Source of the DNA: Allolucifera butyrica
GTDB lineage: Bacteria; Bacillota; Negativicutes; Sporomusales; UPPP01
Direction: 5' to 3'
Length of the DNA: 64,000 nucleotides
Assembly (NCBI RefSeq): GCF_900476375.1
Contig: NZ_UPPP01000105.1
Location: 62,001-126,000, forward strand
Position 1 is the first letter of the stretch, and each line of letters begins with the position of its first letter. Positions 15,381-24,176 of the stretch are shown here, piece by piece. The notes under the pieces are model-generated. The model had not been told where the DNA came from. It saw only the letters and a program-made list of their open reading frames with translations, and did not search any database. The position numbers and the translations under genes were made by a program.

Positions 15381-15821
15381 ATGACAAAACAGGGAAAAAA
15401 CTTTACTTTACTGGACATTGGTCCATTTGAGAAATTAGGGGAACGGGATTCGAAAGGTTCCGGCGGCAAATATTTTGTTGGCAAAGACCTCGGTCTTACG
15501 GGCTGTGAAGTATCCCTGAACCGGCTTCCTGCCGGCAAGGCGGCTCCATTTGTCCATGCTCACAAGAAAAATGAGGAACTTTATATTATTCTTGGCGGCA
15601 ATGGTACATTTTTCGTAGACGGAAACGAGTTTCCCGTTCAGGAAGGCAGCCTGGTCCGGGTCGCCCCGGCAGGAGAGCGGGCCTGGAAAGCCGGCGATGC
15701 GGACCTGTATTTTATTTGTATCCAGGCTCAGGCAGGCAGCCTGACACAGGCCACTTCGGAGGACGGAATGCGTCTTTTGACCAGAGCTTCGTGGATGGAA
15801 TCCCTTTCTGCCGAAAAGTAA
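15381..15821 (+). CDS. Cupin-domain protein
   Basis: A 146-residue single-cupin protein. The metal-binding motif 1 is seen as PFVHAHKKNEELYIILGGNGTF (His, His, Glu) and motif 2 as GSLVRVAPAGERAWK, where the usual His is absent. Its role is unknown; such cupins often act in stress or small-molecule binding. It has its own palindromic operator and stands 34 bases before a ferredoxin-like reductase gene, so the MarR gene, cupin and reductase look like a single regulated unit. Confidence 0.85.
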   Translation: MTKQGKNFTLLDIGPFEKLGERDSKGSGGKYFVGKDLGLTGCEVSLNRLPAGKAAPFVHAHKKNEELYIILGGNGTFFVDGNEFPVQEGSLVRVAPAGERAWKAGDADLYFICIQAQAGSLTQATSEDGMRLLTRASWMESLSAEK

Positions 15822-15855
15822 TGCAAAATGCCAGTAAAATGTAGGGAGTGAGTTT

Positions 15856-16632
15856 ATGCAGCAAGAGATTCGCGAATTTATTTTGAATCTGGGTGTTGAC
15901 GATGTTGGTTTTTCCAGCGCATTGGATTACAACAGTCCTAAATCATATGCCATTACCAGCTTTCTTCCTGATGCGAAATCAATTATTGTTTTGGCATTTC
16001 GCGTATTATCAAGTTGTGAAAGTCCAAGCTGGAGCGTTGCCCTGAACGGGTATCTGGACTTAGGAGCGTTTGCCAGGTCGGCTGCCTACCGGGTGGCGCG
16101 TTTTCTGGAAAATAAGTATAACGCCAGGGTGGCAAATATGCCGCTGTCGTATCCTTTTGAATTTCATAAGGACAGAAGAGCGATTGCCGATTTTTCCCAA
16201 AGGCATGCAGCGGTAGCTGCCGGACTGGGTGCTTTTGGCCGCCACAATCTTGTCATTCATCCCCGCTTCGGTACCCGGGTTAACTTTGCCAGTATTATTA
16301 CCAGCCTTGACCTGGAGCCGTCACCCAAGAACAGTGAAGATTTCTGCCTTCACTGCAATCTCTGTGTTGAAAATTGTCCTGGCAGAGCCTTGGATGAAGA
16401 GGGGAAAACCGACATAATGAAATGTATGAAAAACTCGCAGCCTTATGGACTGGGAGCAGATATCGCCTTTTGGAGTCAACTTTCGCATAGTTCGCCCCAG
16501 GAACAGCAGGCGATGTTTCAAAGTGAACACTATGCGCGGCTGCGCCAGGCTTCCTATTTAGGCAATCAATACATGTGTTTCAATTGCCTGAAATCCTGTC
16601 CGGTAGGTGTAGCTGCGAGCCAGACTGTGTGA
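15856..16632 (+). CDS. QueG-like [4Fe-4S] reductase-type protein
   Basis: A 258-residue protein related to epoxyqueuosine reductase but shorter (true QueG is about 380 residues and has HEAT repeats). Residues about 10-150 match the cobalamin-binding reductase region, and two iron-sulfur motifs follow: CLHCNLCVENCPGRAL with a later Cys, and CFNCLKSCPVG near the C-terminus. This shape is common in clostridial proteins annotated only as epoxyqueuosine reductase homologues. The substrate is unknown. It is co-transcribed with the cupin gene. Confidence 0.8.
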   Translation: MQQEIREFILNLGVDDVGFSSALDYNSPKSYAITSFLPDAKSIIVLAFRVLSSCESPSWSVALNGYLDLGAFARSAAYRVARFLENKYNARVANMPLSYPFEFHKDRRAIADFSQRHAAVAAGLGAFGRHNLVIHPRFGTRVNFASIITSLDLEPSPKNSEDFCLHCNLCVENCPGRALDEEGKTDIMKCMKNSQPYGLGADIAFWSQLSHSSPQEQQAMFQSEHYARLRQASYLGNQYMCFNCLKSCPVGVAASQTV

Positions 16633-16745
16633 CGGTCTATCTCTTCAATTATACGGAAACATTGGATAATATCGTCTCATTAATGCCATTGTACCGGAAA
16701 TAATACGCTTCATCTTGCCGAATACTATGGGCAGGAGGGATAGAT

Positions 16746-17571
16746 ATGAATGGTGCAGATTTCTTTTGGCTTATCTTTCTTTTTTTCACGCTTTGGCCGA
16801 TGTATAGGCAACGCAGTATTAACCGGAACCGGCTGCAATTTCTACGGCGGATTGAAAGGATCCGGGGGTCGAGGGTAATTAGTCTGATTCATCGACAGGA
16901 GGCGATCAGTTTTTTAGGGATTCCAATTTCCCGCTATATTGACGTGGAAGATTCAGAACACATTTTGCGGGCCATCAGGCTGACCCCCGATGATGCCGAT
17001 TGACCTGATTTTGCATACACCGGGCGGATTGGTGTTAGCCTCTGAGCAAATTGCCCGCGCTATTATGGAGCATAAGGCCAAAGTAACCGTTTTTGTGCCT
17101 CATTATGCAATGTCCGGCGGAACCATGATCGCCCTGGCTGCCGATGAAATTGTGATGGATCAAAACGCCGTATTGGGTCCGGTTGACCCGCAATTGGGGA
17201 AATATCCGGCTGCCTCAATCTTAACCGTTTTGAAGAAAAAAAGTATTGACAGAGTAGACGATGAAACGCTTATCTTTGCCGATATGGCGGAAAAAGCCCT
17301 CCGGCAGGTGGAAGATTTTGTAGCGGAATTGTTAAAGGACAAGATGCTTGAGGAAGAAGCGCGTTCCCTTGCCCGGACTTTCACGGAAGGAAGATGGACC
17401 CACGATTATCCGATCACCTGCGAAAAGTTAAAGGAGCTTGGGTTGAAAGTCAGCAATGACCTCCTCCGGGAAGTGTATGTCTTGATGGAATTATATCCAC
17501 AGCCGGCCCAGCGCAGGCCGTCCGTACAGTATATTCCCCTGCCTTATGACCGGGAGAAAAGACCCGATTGA
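16746..17571 (+). pseudogene. SppA/ClpP-class serine protease (SDH family), frameshifted
   Basis: Two overlapping frames encode one family. Frame 1 (16746-17003) gives an N-terminal membrane segment and IERIRGSRVISLIHRQEAIS; frame 2 (16990-17571) continues MPIDLILHTPGG and carries the Ser nucleophile in YAMSGGTMIALAADEI. Near 16989-16996 the DNA reads GATGATGCCGATT; adding AT (GATGATATGCCG) would restore LTPDDMPIDL, which matches the family. So a 2-base deletion, or one extra base, separates the two parts. All else is intact, so this is a recent break or a sequencing error. Confidence 0.75.
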
Positions 17572-17589
17572 GAAAGCCGTTGCCTTCTG

Positions 17590-17639
17590 TTGACTTTCTT
17601 CCTGTAGTGAAATACAATTTACCTAACAACTGGTCGTTA
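17590..17639 (+). promoter_or_regulatory. Promoter and operator of the TetR gene
   Basis: TTGACT and TACAAT are exactly 17 bases apart (17590, 17613). TAACAACTGGTCGTTA (17624-17639) follows the -10 box and is nearly the same as the palindrome at 18430-18445. Confidence 0.7.
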
Positions 17640-17652
17640 TGGAGGGGAATGG

Positions 17653-18279
17653 GTGAGCAGAAAAACCAGGGATGAAATAAAAAAAGTTGCGCTTATATTA
17701 TTTGCGGAGATTGGCTATGACGCAACAAGTATGGAAAAAATTGCGACCGGGGTGGGAATAAAGAAATCTTCCCTCTATGCGTTTATTACCAGTAAGGAGG
17801 CACTGTTCTGGGAGATTTATGAAGACCTAAAAAGTCAATATCATAATTACATGGAGCAGTTATTGACGTTCTCAGAATCCATGCCGCCCCCGGAGCGACT
17901 TTATTACCTTTTTAGGCAGTATCTAGTCAATATTCAAGATTGTTCGGAGCAAGAGGCGTCAGCCGTGCGGGCTTTTTGGATCCGGGCCATGTTTTTTCCC
18001 CCGGCTGTCCTGAAGGATAAACTGCTAAAGAAAGCATTAGCCCAGGAAATGGAACTTATGGAGCGATACAAAGAAATAATCTGCGACGGCATCCGGCAGG
18101 GATTCATTCAGGAAGTTCCGCCGGAAGAAATTTTGCTTTCTTATTATAGCTTGAGACAGGGCCTTTTTTCCTTGATGAATGTGTTTATGACTGAGCTGAC
18201 GGAAGAACAAAAGCTGGATAAGCTTGATAAGGTTTGGCAGAATTACTGGCAGGGAATAAGCGCAAAAAATCATTTATGA
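17653..18279 (+). CDS. TetR family transcriptional regulator
   Basis: A 208-residue regulator. The N-terminal helix-turn-helix is clear (ALILFAEIGYDATSMEKIATGVGIKKSSLYAFITSKEALF). The C-terminal ligand domain begins around residue 60 and follows the usual all-helical pattern. The start is a GTG with GGAGGGG 5 bases upstream. Its own promoter and that of the methyltransferase gene downstream both carry a TAACGA/TCGTTA operator, so it likely controls itself and its neighbour. Confidence 0.9.
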   Translation: MSRKTRDEIKKVALILFAEIGYDATSMEKIATGVGIKKSSLYAFITSKEALFWEIYEDLKSQYHNYMEQLLTFSESMPPPERLYYLFRQYLVNIQDCSEQEASAVRAFWIRAMFFPPAVLKDKLLKKALAQEMELMERYKEIICDGIRQGFIQEVPPEEILLSYYSLRQGLFSLMNVFMTELTEEQKLDKLDKVWQNYWQGISAKNHL

Positions 18280-18394
18280 CAACTGAGATTTAACGGAAGA
18301 TATCGCAAGGAACCTCCCATCCTTGCTTTTTTCTTTTTAAGAATTTGTGCTTATAAGCGCACCTGCAATTTTGGTGGAAATAACCTGCCGATGG

Positions 18395-18445
18395 TTGACT
18401 TTTTTCACAATATCAGGTAGTATTCTACCTAACGAACGGTCGTTA
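18395..18445 (+). promoter_or_regulatory. Promoter and operator of the methyltransferase gene
   Basis: TTGACT and TAGTAT lie 17 bases apart (18395, 18418). TAACGAACGGTCGTTA at 18430-18445 has perfect TAACGA/TCGTTA arms. Confidence 0.65.
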
Positions 18446-18470
18446 AATTCCCTGATTGCAGGAGGTAATG

Positions 18471-19355
18471 ATGAGTAAACGGATTGAAACCCAAGTATCC
18501 ATAACCGCATTGGGCACGTGCCTGATGCGTGCTACCTCTTATTATGAAAGAAGTCTAAGCTATAAAAGTGAAGATTTTATAGCCCCGGTCATTATCCCAC
18601 CCTATCTTGCGGCAATGATCAAGTATACGATTTCTCGGGCCGCAGTAAAGAAATGTCTGTTTAAAGTTCCGGGGATCTACGAATATGTCATTTCCCGGAC
18701 CCGGTTCATTGACGATATATTTGAGAACTTTGACGCGAAATTTGAACAGGTGCTGATTTTGGGAGCCGGGTTTGATACCCGGGCCATTCGCTTTAGCAAT
18801 GAATTAAAGAAGACGAGAATATTTGAGTTAGACGCTCCGGTTACGCAGCAGGCTAAAATCAGGAGGTTTACGGAAAAACGTATCGACTTTCCCGAGAACC
18901 TAACGTTTATTTCCCTTGATTTTACTAAAGAATCGTTAGCTGAGAAATTAGATGAGGCCGGGTTCCAGAAAAATCGTCAGTGTCTTTTCCTGCTCGAAGG
19001 CTTGACCTTTTATTTAAATGAAGAAGCCATTAACAGTACGTTGAATTTATTAAATGAATATTCGGCGGAAGGCAGCCTCCTTGTTTTTGATTATGCATTT
19101 GTTTCGGCTGTTTGGCGGGAGCAAGCTGCGAAGGATCCTAAGACAAAAAGACATTACCAGACTCTTGCCAAAGCGGGAGAGAGACCTGGCTTTGTGTTTG
19201 AGGGACAAATACAGGATTTTTTAGCAAGATATGCTTGGAAATTAATCGAGGATGCAGGCTCGGGACAACTGGCGGAACGGTATTTTAATCAAGAAGACTT
19301 TGCGCCGGCAGCCCAAAAGTTTCGGATTGCCAAGGCGGTCAAGAAGTCTGACTAG
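18471..19355 (+). CDS. SAM-dependent methyltransferase, LCMT/PPM1 family
   Basis: A 294-residue methyltransferase of the leucine carboxyl methyltransferase-like group (COG3315 type). The SAM-binding loop is VLILGAGFDTRAIRF (near 93), followed by an acidic strand end (RIFELDAP) and CLFLLEGLTFYLNEEA (near 180). The substrate of these bacterial members is usually unknown. I chose the ATG at 18471 with GGAGG 5 bases upstream; an ATG at 18468 is too close to that site. The TetR gene upstream probably represses it. Confidence 0.85.
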   Translation: MSKRIETQVSITALGTCLMRATSYYERSLSYKSEDFIAPVIIPPYLAAMIKYTISRAAVKKCLFKVPGIYEYVISRTRFIDDIFENFDAKFEQVLILGAGFDTRAIRFSNELKKTRIFELDAPVTQQAKIRRFTEKRIDFPENLTFISLDFTKESLAEKLDEAGFQKNRQCLFLLEGLTFYLNEEAINSTLNLLNEYSAEGSLLVFDYAFVSAVWREQAAKDPKTKRHYQTLAKAGERPGFVFEGQIQDFLARYAWKLIEDAGSGQLAERYFNQEDFAPAAQKFRIAKAVKKSD

Positions 19356-19379
19356 AAACTTTTTAAGGTATATAACAAA

Positions 19380-19419
19380 AAAGCCTGCCGGTTCGCAGTC
19401 TGACCGGCAGGTTTTTCTA
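19380..19419 (+). terminator. Terminator
   Basis: AAGCCTGCCGG pairs with CCGGCAGGTTT after a 12-base loop and is followed by TTCT. Confidence 0.75.
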
Positions 19420-19455
19420 TTTTGATTTTTTTTGCGGAATAGCACTGCTGTTTGG

Positions 19456-19500
19456 TTGACTTATCAATTAATTGTGATTAAAATATACTTGATTTGTCAA
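19456..19500 (+). promoter_or_regulatory. Promoter with two TTGAnnnnTCAA sites before a MarR gene
   Basis: TTGACT (19456) and TAAAAT (19479) are 17 bases apart. TTGACTTATCAA (19456-19467) overlaps the -35 box and TTGATTTGTCAA (19489-19500) lies after the -10 box. This arrangement suits autorepression. Confidence 0.6.
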
Positions 19501-19533
19501 TTTAAATGAGAAGAAATATAGCAGGTGATTGGA

Positions 19534-19992
19534 ATGAAAAGTCAGGAATGCAGGAGCATTGGAAAATGGATCTCCGTACTCTACCGGCAATCCCAAATTT
19601 ATATGAATAATGAGCTAAGGCCTTACGGCTTGAATTCATCGGAATATGTTTATTTGATAAATCTTGCTCAATATGAGGGAGTTAATCAAAAATATTTATC
19701 CGATATGCTGATTATTGATGATGCGTTGACAACCAGAGTAATGAAAAGTCTGGAAAGGAAAGGTTATCTTATTCGAAAGAAAAGCTTGGAAGACAAGCGG
19801 TCCTATAATGTCAGTCTAACGGAAAAAGGTAAAGAAATACAACCTATAATAATGGAAAAACTGCATTATTGGACTGAAATATTATCAAAAGGCCTGAATG
19901 AAGGAGAAATTAATTATATTATTGAGAAGCTTCAATTAATGTCTAAAAATGCGTTGCTGATCACCAAAGGAGAAAAAATGGAGGGAACTTGA
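19534..19992 (+). CDS. MarR family transcriptional regulator
   Basis: A 152-residue regulator. The winged helix spans about 45-105 (NQKYLSDMLIIDDALTTRVMKSLERKGYLIRKKSLEDKRSYNVSLTEKG, seen as recognition helix plus wing). The start is the ATG at 19534 behind AGGTG. An MFS efflux gene begins 81 bases downstream in the same direction; such pairs usually mean that the regulator responds to a drug-like molecule and controls the pump. Confidence 0.88.
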   Translation: MKSQECRSIGKWISVLYRQSQIYMNNELRPYGLNSSEYVYLINLAQYEGVNQKYLSDMLIIDDALTTRVMKSLERKGYLIRKKSLEDKRSYNVSLTEKGKEIQPIIMEKLHYWTEILSKGLNEGEINYIIEKLQLMSKNALLITKGEKMEGT

Positions 19993-20073
19993 GAATTCGT
20001 CAGAAAGAACTGCGAAACATAGTTGAAAATTACTGCATTTTAGACTGCGGATTATATAAGCGAGGGTATTTGC

Positions 20074-21255
20074 ATGGAAATCTGGAAAAGAAATTTATTT
20101 GTTTGCTGGTTTTGTGTGTTTGCAATCTCATCGGGGATGAGTCAAATTGCACCGATTTTGCCTATTTATATTGAACATCTCGGTGTCCATAATACCGCGG
20201 CGATTGAGCGGTGGTCCGGGATTGCCTTTGGCATTAACTTTATAAGTCTGGCCATTTTTTCGCCAATTTGGGGCAAAGCTGCGGATAAATACGGGCGAAA
20301 GCCCATGCTTATGCGGGCTAGTCTTTGGCTGGCTCTCATCGGCAGCAGCATGGGTTTTGTCCATAATGTCTATCAATTTGTCGGTCTCCGTATTTTGCAG
20401 GGAGCCCTGTCGGGCTTCATTGCTGCGGCGATTACTTTAGTTGCGACTCAGACTCCCAAAGAACGGGCCGGCTGGGCATTAGGCACGCTCTTTACGGGAT
20501 CTGTCGGCGGGGCTCTGCTTGGCCCTTTATTTGGCGGCTACATTGCCGAAACGATCGGCATCCGGAGTGTCTTTCTGTCGATTGGGGTGTTGTCTTCGCT
20601 GGCGTTTTTGGCATCCTGGCTATTTATAAAAGAGAATTTTATTGCCTCCAACCAGGAGACTCTGACTATGCGTGAGGTCTGGCGGCTGATCCCCAATCCG
20701 GGTCTGTTCCTGGCCATGTGTGCGACCACTTTTGTTGTCCAGATATCCCTGATGTCAATCGAACCGATTGTTACTGTATATATTACTCAGCTATCGGAGG
20801 ATACCACCCATGTAGCCCTCATTTCCGGCATGGTTTTTTCAGCCTCCGGGCTGGCGAATGTTTTAGCCGCTTCTCGTTTGGGAAGACTGTCAGATAAAAT
20901 CGGTCCCCACAAAGTAATGATGGTGGCACTTATCATTGCGGGATTGCTTCTGATTCCGCAGGCATTTGTAAAAACGGCATGGCAACTGGGCGTTCTCCGG
21001 TTTTTGCAGGGAATGGCGACGGCGGGCTTATTGCCGGCAATCAATACGCTGATAAAACGAAGTACCCCCGACAGGGTGACCGGACGGGCTTTTGGGTTTA
21101 GCCAGTCCGCTCAGTTTCTGGGCATGTTTGCCGGAGCGGCAATCGGCGGCCAACTAGCGGCTCTGTGGGGAATTTCCTCGGTCTTCTTTTTTACAGGGGG
21201 ATTGTTATTAGCCAATGCGCTATGGGTCTATAAAATGGTATATAGAAACTGTTAA
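20074..21255 (+). CDS. MFS drug-efflux transporter, MdtG-like
   Basis: A 393-residue protein with about 12 membrane segments. The family signature between TM2 and TM3 is seen as GKAADKYGRKPML, and a second similar loop, GRLSDKIGPHKVMM, marks the second half. It probably exports drugs or amphipathic molecules in exchange for protons. It is closely similar along its whole length to the MFS protein at 53947-55140, so the two are paralogues. It shares its transcript with the MarR gene upstream. Confidence 0.9.
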   Translation: MEIWKRNLFVCWFCVFAISSGMSQIAPILPIYIEHLGVHNTAAIERWSGIAFGINFISLAIFSPIWGKAADKYGRKPMLMRASLWLALIGSSMGFVHNVYQFVGLRILQGALSGFIAAAITLVATQTPKERAGWALGTLFTGSVGGALLGPLFGGYIAETIGIRSVFLSIGVLSSLAFLASWLFIKENFIASNQETLTMREVWRLIPNPGLFLAMCATTFVVQISLMSIEPIVTVYITQLSEDTTHVALISGMVFSASGLANVLAASRLGRLSDKIGPHKVMMVALIIAGLLLIPQAFVKTAWQLGVLRFLQGMATAGLLPAINTLIKRSTPDRVTGRAFGFSQSAQFLGMFAGAAIGGQLAALWGISSVFFFTGGLLLANALWVYKMVYRNC

Positions 21256-21285
21256 GCAAAAATTAACGGAAGACAACATATCCCA

Positions 21286-21319
21286 GCTTCATATTTTCTT
21301 CATAATCTAATGTTATAAT
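21286..21319 (+). promoter_or_regulatory. Pho-box-like promoter B
   Basis: GCTTCAT, 4 bases, TCTTCAT, then 10 bases to TATAAT. The layout is the same as at 8921, 10158 and 22295. The transcript would meet a terminator at 21354-21379. Confidence 0.5.
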
Positions 21320-21353
21320 TAAAGAATTAACACAATAATCTTCTGCTTGCCCT

Positions 21354-21379
21354 TTACCCTGTGGTGAAGGGCATTTTTT
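21354..21379 (+). terminator. Terminator of a short transcript
   Basis: GCCCTTTACC and GGTGAAGGGC form a hairpin (with one mismatch) followed by ATTTTTT. It lies about 55 nt after the predicted start of promoter B. The gene at 21447 may depend on read-through. Confidence 0.65.
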
Positions 21380-21446
21380 ACTGGTATTTCTACCGGCATA
21401 TCCTATATAATTGAAGCAAGAAAGCTCCGTGGAAAGGATGTAAAGC

Positions 21447-21773
21447 ATGCCGGATAAAATAGCCGATCAAATTGATGAACTTTCCCGCATCAGCCGCTTT
21501 CGAATTCGCTACGATGACAATATAAATATGGAGGTATCCGAGGCTACGTCTCAAATTTTAAAAGATTACATTAAATATCAGTCCATTAAGGAATCCGGCT
21601 GGTGTTATGCACCGAAACAAAAGGATAAACTGCTGATTGCCGAATGGTTTATCATCCGGAGATGTCTGGTTACATTCCATGTTAATCCGTTGGCCAAACT
21701 CAATTGGTTTCAGCTCTGGCTGCTTAAATATAAAGTAAACGAACTGAATGCCGCCATTTGTACGGGTAAATAA
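21447..21773 (+). CDS. Small protein of unknown function
   Basis: A 108-residue protein with AAAGGATG upstream of its ATG. It starts with a charged helix (ADQIDELSRISRFRIRYDD) and ends with an aromatic amphipathic part (LAKLNWFQLWLLKYKVNELNAAI) that may lie on the membrane. I recognise no family. A terminator (AATCCAGC/GCTGGATTTTTC, 21784-21811) follows, and a promoter with Pho-box-like repeats plus a short attenuator-like hairpin precedes. Confidence 0.6.
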   Translation: MPDKIADQIDELSRISRFRIRYDDNINMEVSEATSQILKDYIKYQSIKESGWCYAPKQKDKLLIAEWFIIRRCLVTFHVNPLAKLNWFQLWLLKYKVNELNAAICTGK

Positions 21774-21783
21774 GAATCTTTAC

Positions 21784-21811
21784 AATCCAGCTGTGTATGC
21801 TGGATTTTTCT
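21784..21811 (+). terminator. Terminator
   Basis: ATCCAGC and GCTGGAT form a stem followed by TTTTC. Confidence 0.65.
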
Positions 21812-21853
21812 ATGGGATACTTTTGCCGGGATAACCGCTAAACTGGTTTAACC

Positions 21854-21878
21854 GAAAAAACGCGCCAGCAGTTTTTCT
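21854..21878. terminator. Dispersed repeat-type hairpin, copy 6 (degraded)
   Basis: GAAAAAACGC and GCAGTTTTTC, with one mismatch in the stem, otherwise like the copies at 10406 and 13506. Confidence 0.4.
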
Positions 21879-22294
21879 CAAAAAGAGACTGAAGTCCTAC
21901 GAAATTAAGGAACTAAGTCCTATGTCCGATTATTTCAAGTTTTGGTAAAATAATGAAGGAAAATCGAATATGGTAAATATAGCCGGTGTTTTTTCTTTTC
22001 TGGTATTTTTGGATCGCCTTGATTTATTCGCAACAAAAAATGGTCTCATTTTATTTTCTATAGGTTCCATTTTAGGTCAACTGACGATTCGGTTGACTTT
22101 TTTGTCTTTTGGTCTTTCTTATGGGTTCGGAAAGTATAACTTTTCGGGTTGTTTCTAAAATAACACATGCTTCTTGAGATAGCCGAAAAGTAGCATACTT
22201 TCCTTCCACTTGAAGCCCCATTGGGTCTCTTGGTGCAAAAAATTTTCTGTCTGATTGAGAAAAAATGCACGTGAAATTTCTCTTTAACCGGAAG
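21879..22294. other. Intergenic stretch, possible small frames only
   Basis: A 62-codon plus-strand frame (21970-22158) starts with AAGGA at fair spacing and encodes a hydrophobic peptide, but its composition looks random in places and nothing is recognised. I do not call it as a gene. Confidence 0.3.
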
Positions 22295-22328
22295 CTGTCA
22301 CAAGTTTGTCATAATTATGTTATAAAAT
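22295..22328 (+). promoter_or_regulatory. Pho-box-like promoter C, upstream of the contractile-system operon
   Basis: CTGTCAC, 4 bases, TTGTCAT, then 10 bases to TAAAAT (22323-22328). TTAACCG lies one 11-bp step upstream. No clear terminator separates it from the VWA gene, which would then have a leader of about 310 nt. Confidence 0.5.
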
Positions 22329-22648
22329 CTGGAAAATAAAGAGGAAGAATTTGCTAATCACTAACTTAGCGTTTATTTAAATTAAAATACAATTGTTATA
22401 AAAACAATAATTATGTATTGTTAAATTTTAAATAGATGATAAAATGTTTTGTGCAAAGTCATTTTTAAGCGGACGGGTATATAAGGGGGTTGTTTGTCTA
22501 TTTATCTGTAAAATTGTTACATGAAAGATAAGTATTGCATTAAATTACAAATATATGAAATCCGCGGAGGACTGCCAAAAGTGATACATGAGTAATCCGG
22601 TCCATTCACTTGGATTTGATTAATAAAGCAGGCTGAAAGGAGGAAAAA

Positions 22649-24154
22649 ATGATTTTTAAAAAGTTCATCGCGAGAGGCGGATTGGCTATAATCTGTTTTT
22701 TGGTATTTTTCAGTTCCTACGTATCGGCGCAACTCCAACCGCCCACTGACGATATTGCAGTTCTGTTTATCTTGGATACCAGCTATTCCATGAATGAAAC
22801 CGATAAGGACAAGCTCAGCCCGGAAATGTTAAAACTGTTTGCCGATATTAGTTATTCTTCTCATACACGTATCGGCTTCGTAGCTTATAACAATGCCATA
22901 CAAGCGTTTATGCCATTGACGGATGTAAGCAGTGATCATGCGAAAGCGGATTTTAAACAGAAATTGGATTTATTGGAACGTTTCGGCCGGACAGATACCG
23001 GGTTGGGCCTGAAAAAGGGCTGGGAACTGCTTAATGCCGTCAATACGGCCCGAAAATCCTGCATGGTGTTGCTGACCGACGGCGAGATTGACCTGAATCC
23101 CGCCGGCCAACGTACTGTTGACGACTCCAGACAGGATGTCCAACAAGTGGTAAATCAAGCGGCAGCCAATAAAATTCCTATTTATACCATCGGTATGGGA
23201 CATAACGGTGCTAATTTAACCTGGCTTCAGACTATTGCGGGAAAAACAGGGGCAACCAGTTATCTCGCAGCCAGCCCGCAGGATCTGCCGGCAGTCTTTA
23301 ATAGTATTCTGGGCGCCGGCTTTAAAACGGCTGCCAGTTCGGCAGCATCGGTCCTGGCCAGCGGCGGGACACAGCAGATGAAGGTAAAGATTCCCGGCGG
23401 CCGGATTGCCGAAGCCAATATTATTCTTTTATCGTCATCGCCATTGCAGGAAGTCCAGGCCTTCTGCCAGTCAAAAAAAATTACCGTTACTAATTCCCGG
23501 CATTATTCCGTAATCAAGATAATCCGGCCGGAGCAGCAAAATGTAGCAATTCAGTTTAAAGGCGAACCCGATGACGTCGTTAAAATTAGCCTGCTTTCGT
23601 ATTATGAACCCGTCGCGGCAGCGCCGGCCGGCACTGTAAGCAGCTCCCCGGCAAGCGTCCCTAAGGCTGGGGATGCTTGGTGGATCAAAGCAACGGCGGG
23701 ATTGCTCGTGCTGGCAGTGCTGGCAATGATCTACTACCGGGAAAAAGTTTCCAAAGGAAAATTTACCGGCAAAATGAGCGCCTGTTATTTAGGGTTAAGA
23801 GAGCCTGCGGGAGAGGAGGTGTCGCCGCAGGCTGCCCTGCTGGACAATTTTAACGGACGCAAACGGATTTATTTATGGGATCTATTTCCTGCCGGCCAGG
23901 GTCTCAGCGCGGGACAGAAAATATGGTTTGAGCCGGGAAACAACCGAAGTATTGTTTTAGGCAATCAGTCGGCATGTACCATTGTGATAGGGCAAACCGT
24001 GCTAGGTAAAAATCAAAGTTATATTTTGCGTTACGGTGATAAGATTTTTATAACCTTCCCGGACAATGACGCGGAGCTTGAACTAACCTATGAAGAGGTT
24101 AAGCCGTCTGAATGGCATAAGTACAGGGGGACTCCTGCATTCGAAATGAAATAA
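22649..24154 (+). CDS. VWA-domain protein with a membrane anchor and C-terminal FHA-like region
   Basis: First gene of the contractile-system block. The 501-residue protein has a signal sequence (to SYVSAQ), a VWA domain (about 35-225) with an intact metal site (DTSYSMNETD, the DxSxS motif, and LLTDGE), a membrane segment near 344-365 (TAGLLVLAVLAMIYY) and a cytosolic tail of about 130 residues. The tail ends in strands resembling an FHA fold (RSIVLGNQSACTIVIG, ILRYGDKIFITF). VWA domains bind protein partners, so this may anchor the system in the membrane or detect contact outside. GGAGGA precedes the ATG. Confidence 0.75.
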   Translation: MIFKKFIARGGLAIICFLVFFSSYVSAQLQPPTDDIAVLFILDTSYSMNETDKDKLSPEMLKLFADISYSSHTRIGFVAYNNAIQAFMPLTDVSSDHAKADFKQKLDLLERFGRTDTGLGLKKGWELLNAVNTARKSCMVLLTDGEIDLNPAGQRTVDDSRQDVQQVVNQAAANKIPIYTIGMGHNGANLTWLQTIAGKTGATSYLAASPQDLPAVFNSILGAGFKTAASSAASVLASGGTQQMKVKIPGGRIAEANIILLSSSPLQEVQAFCQSKKITVTNSRHYSVIKIIRPEQQNVAIQFKGEPDDVVKISLLSYYEPVAAAPAGTVSSSPASVPKAGDAWWIKATAGLLVLAVLAMIYYREKVSKGKFTGKMSACYLGLREPAGEEVSPQAALLDNFNGRKRIYLWDLFPAGQGLSAGQKIWFEPGNNRSIVLGNQSACTIVIGQTVLGKNQSYILRYGDKIFITFPDNDAELELTYEEVKPSEWHKYRGTPAFEMK

Positions 24155-24176
24155 GGCAAAAGAAAGGACTGTCAAT

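Noticed and set aside
21970..22158. 62-codon hydrophobic plus-strand frame
   Set aside because: A fair ribosome site exists, but no conserved features are visible and the opposite strand is equally open.
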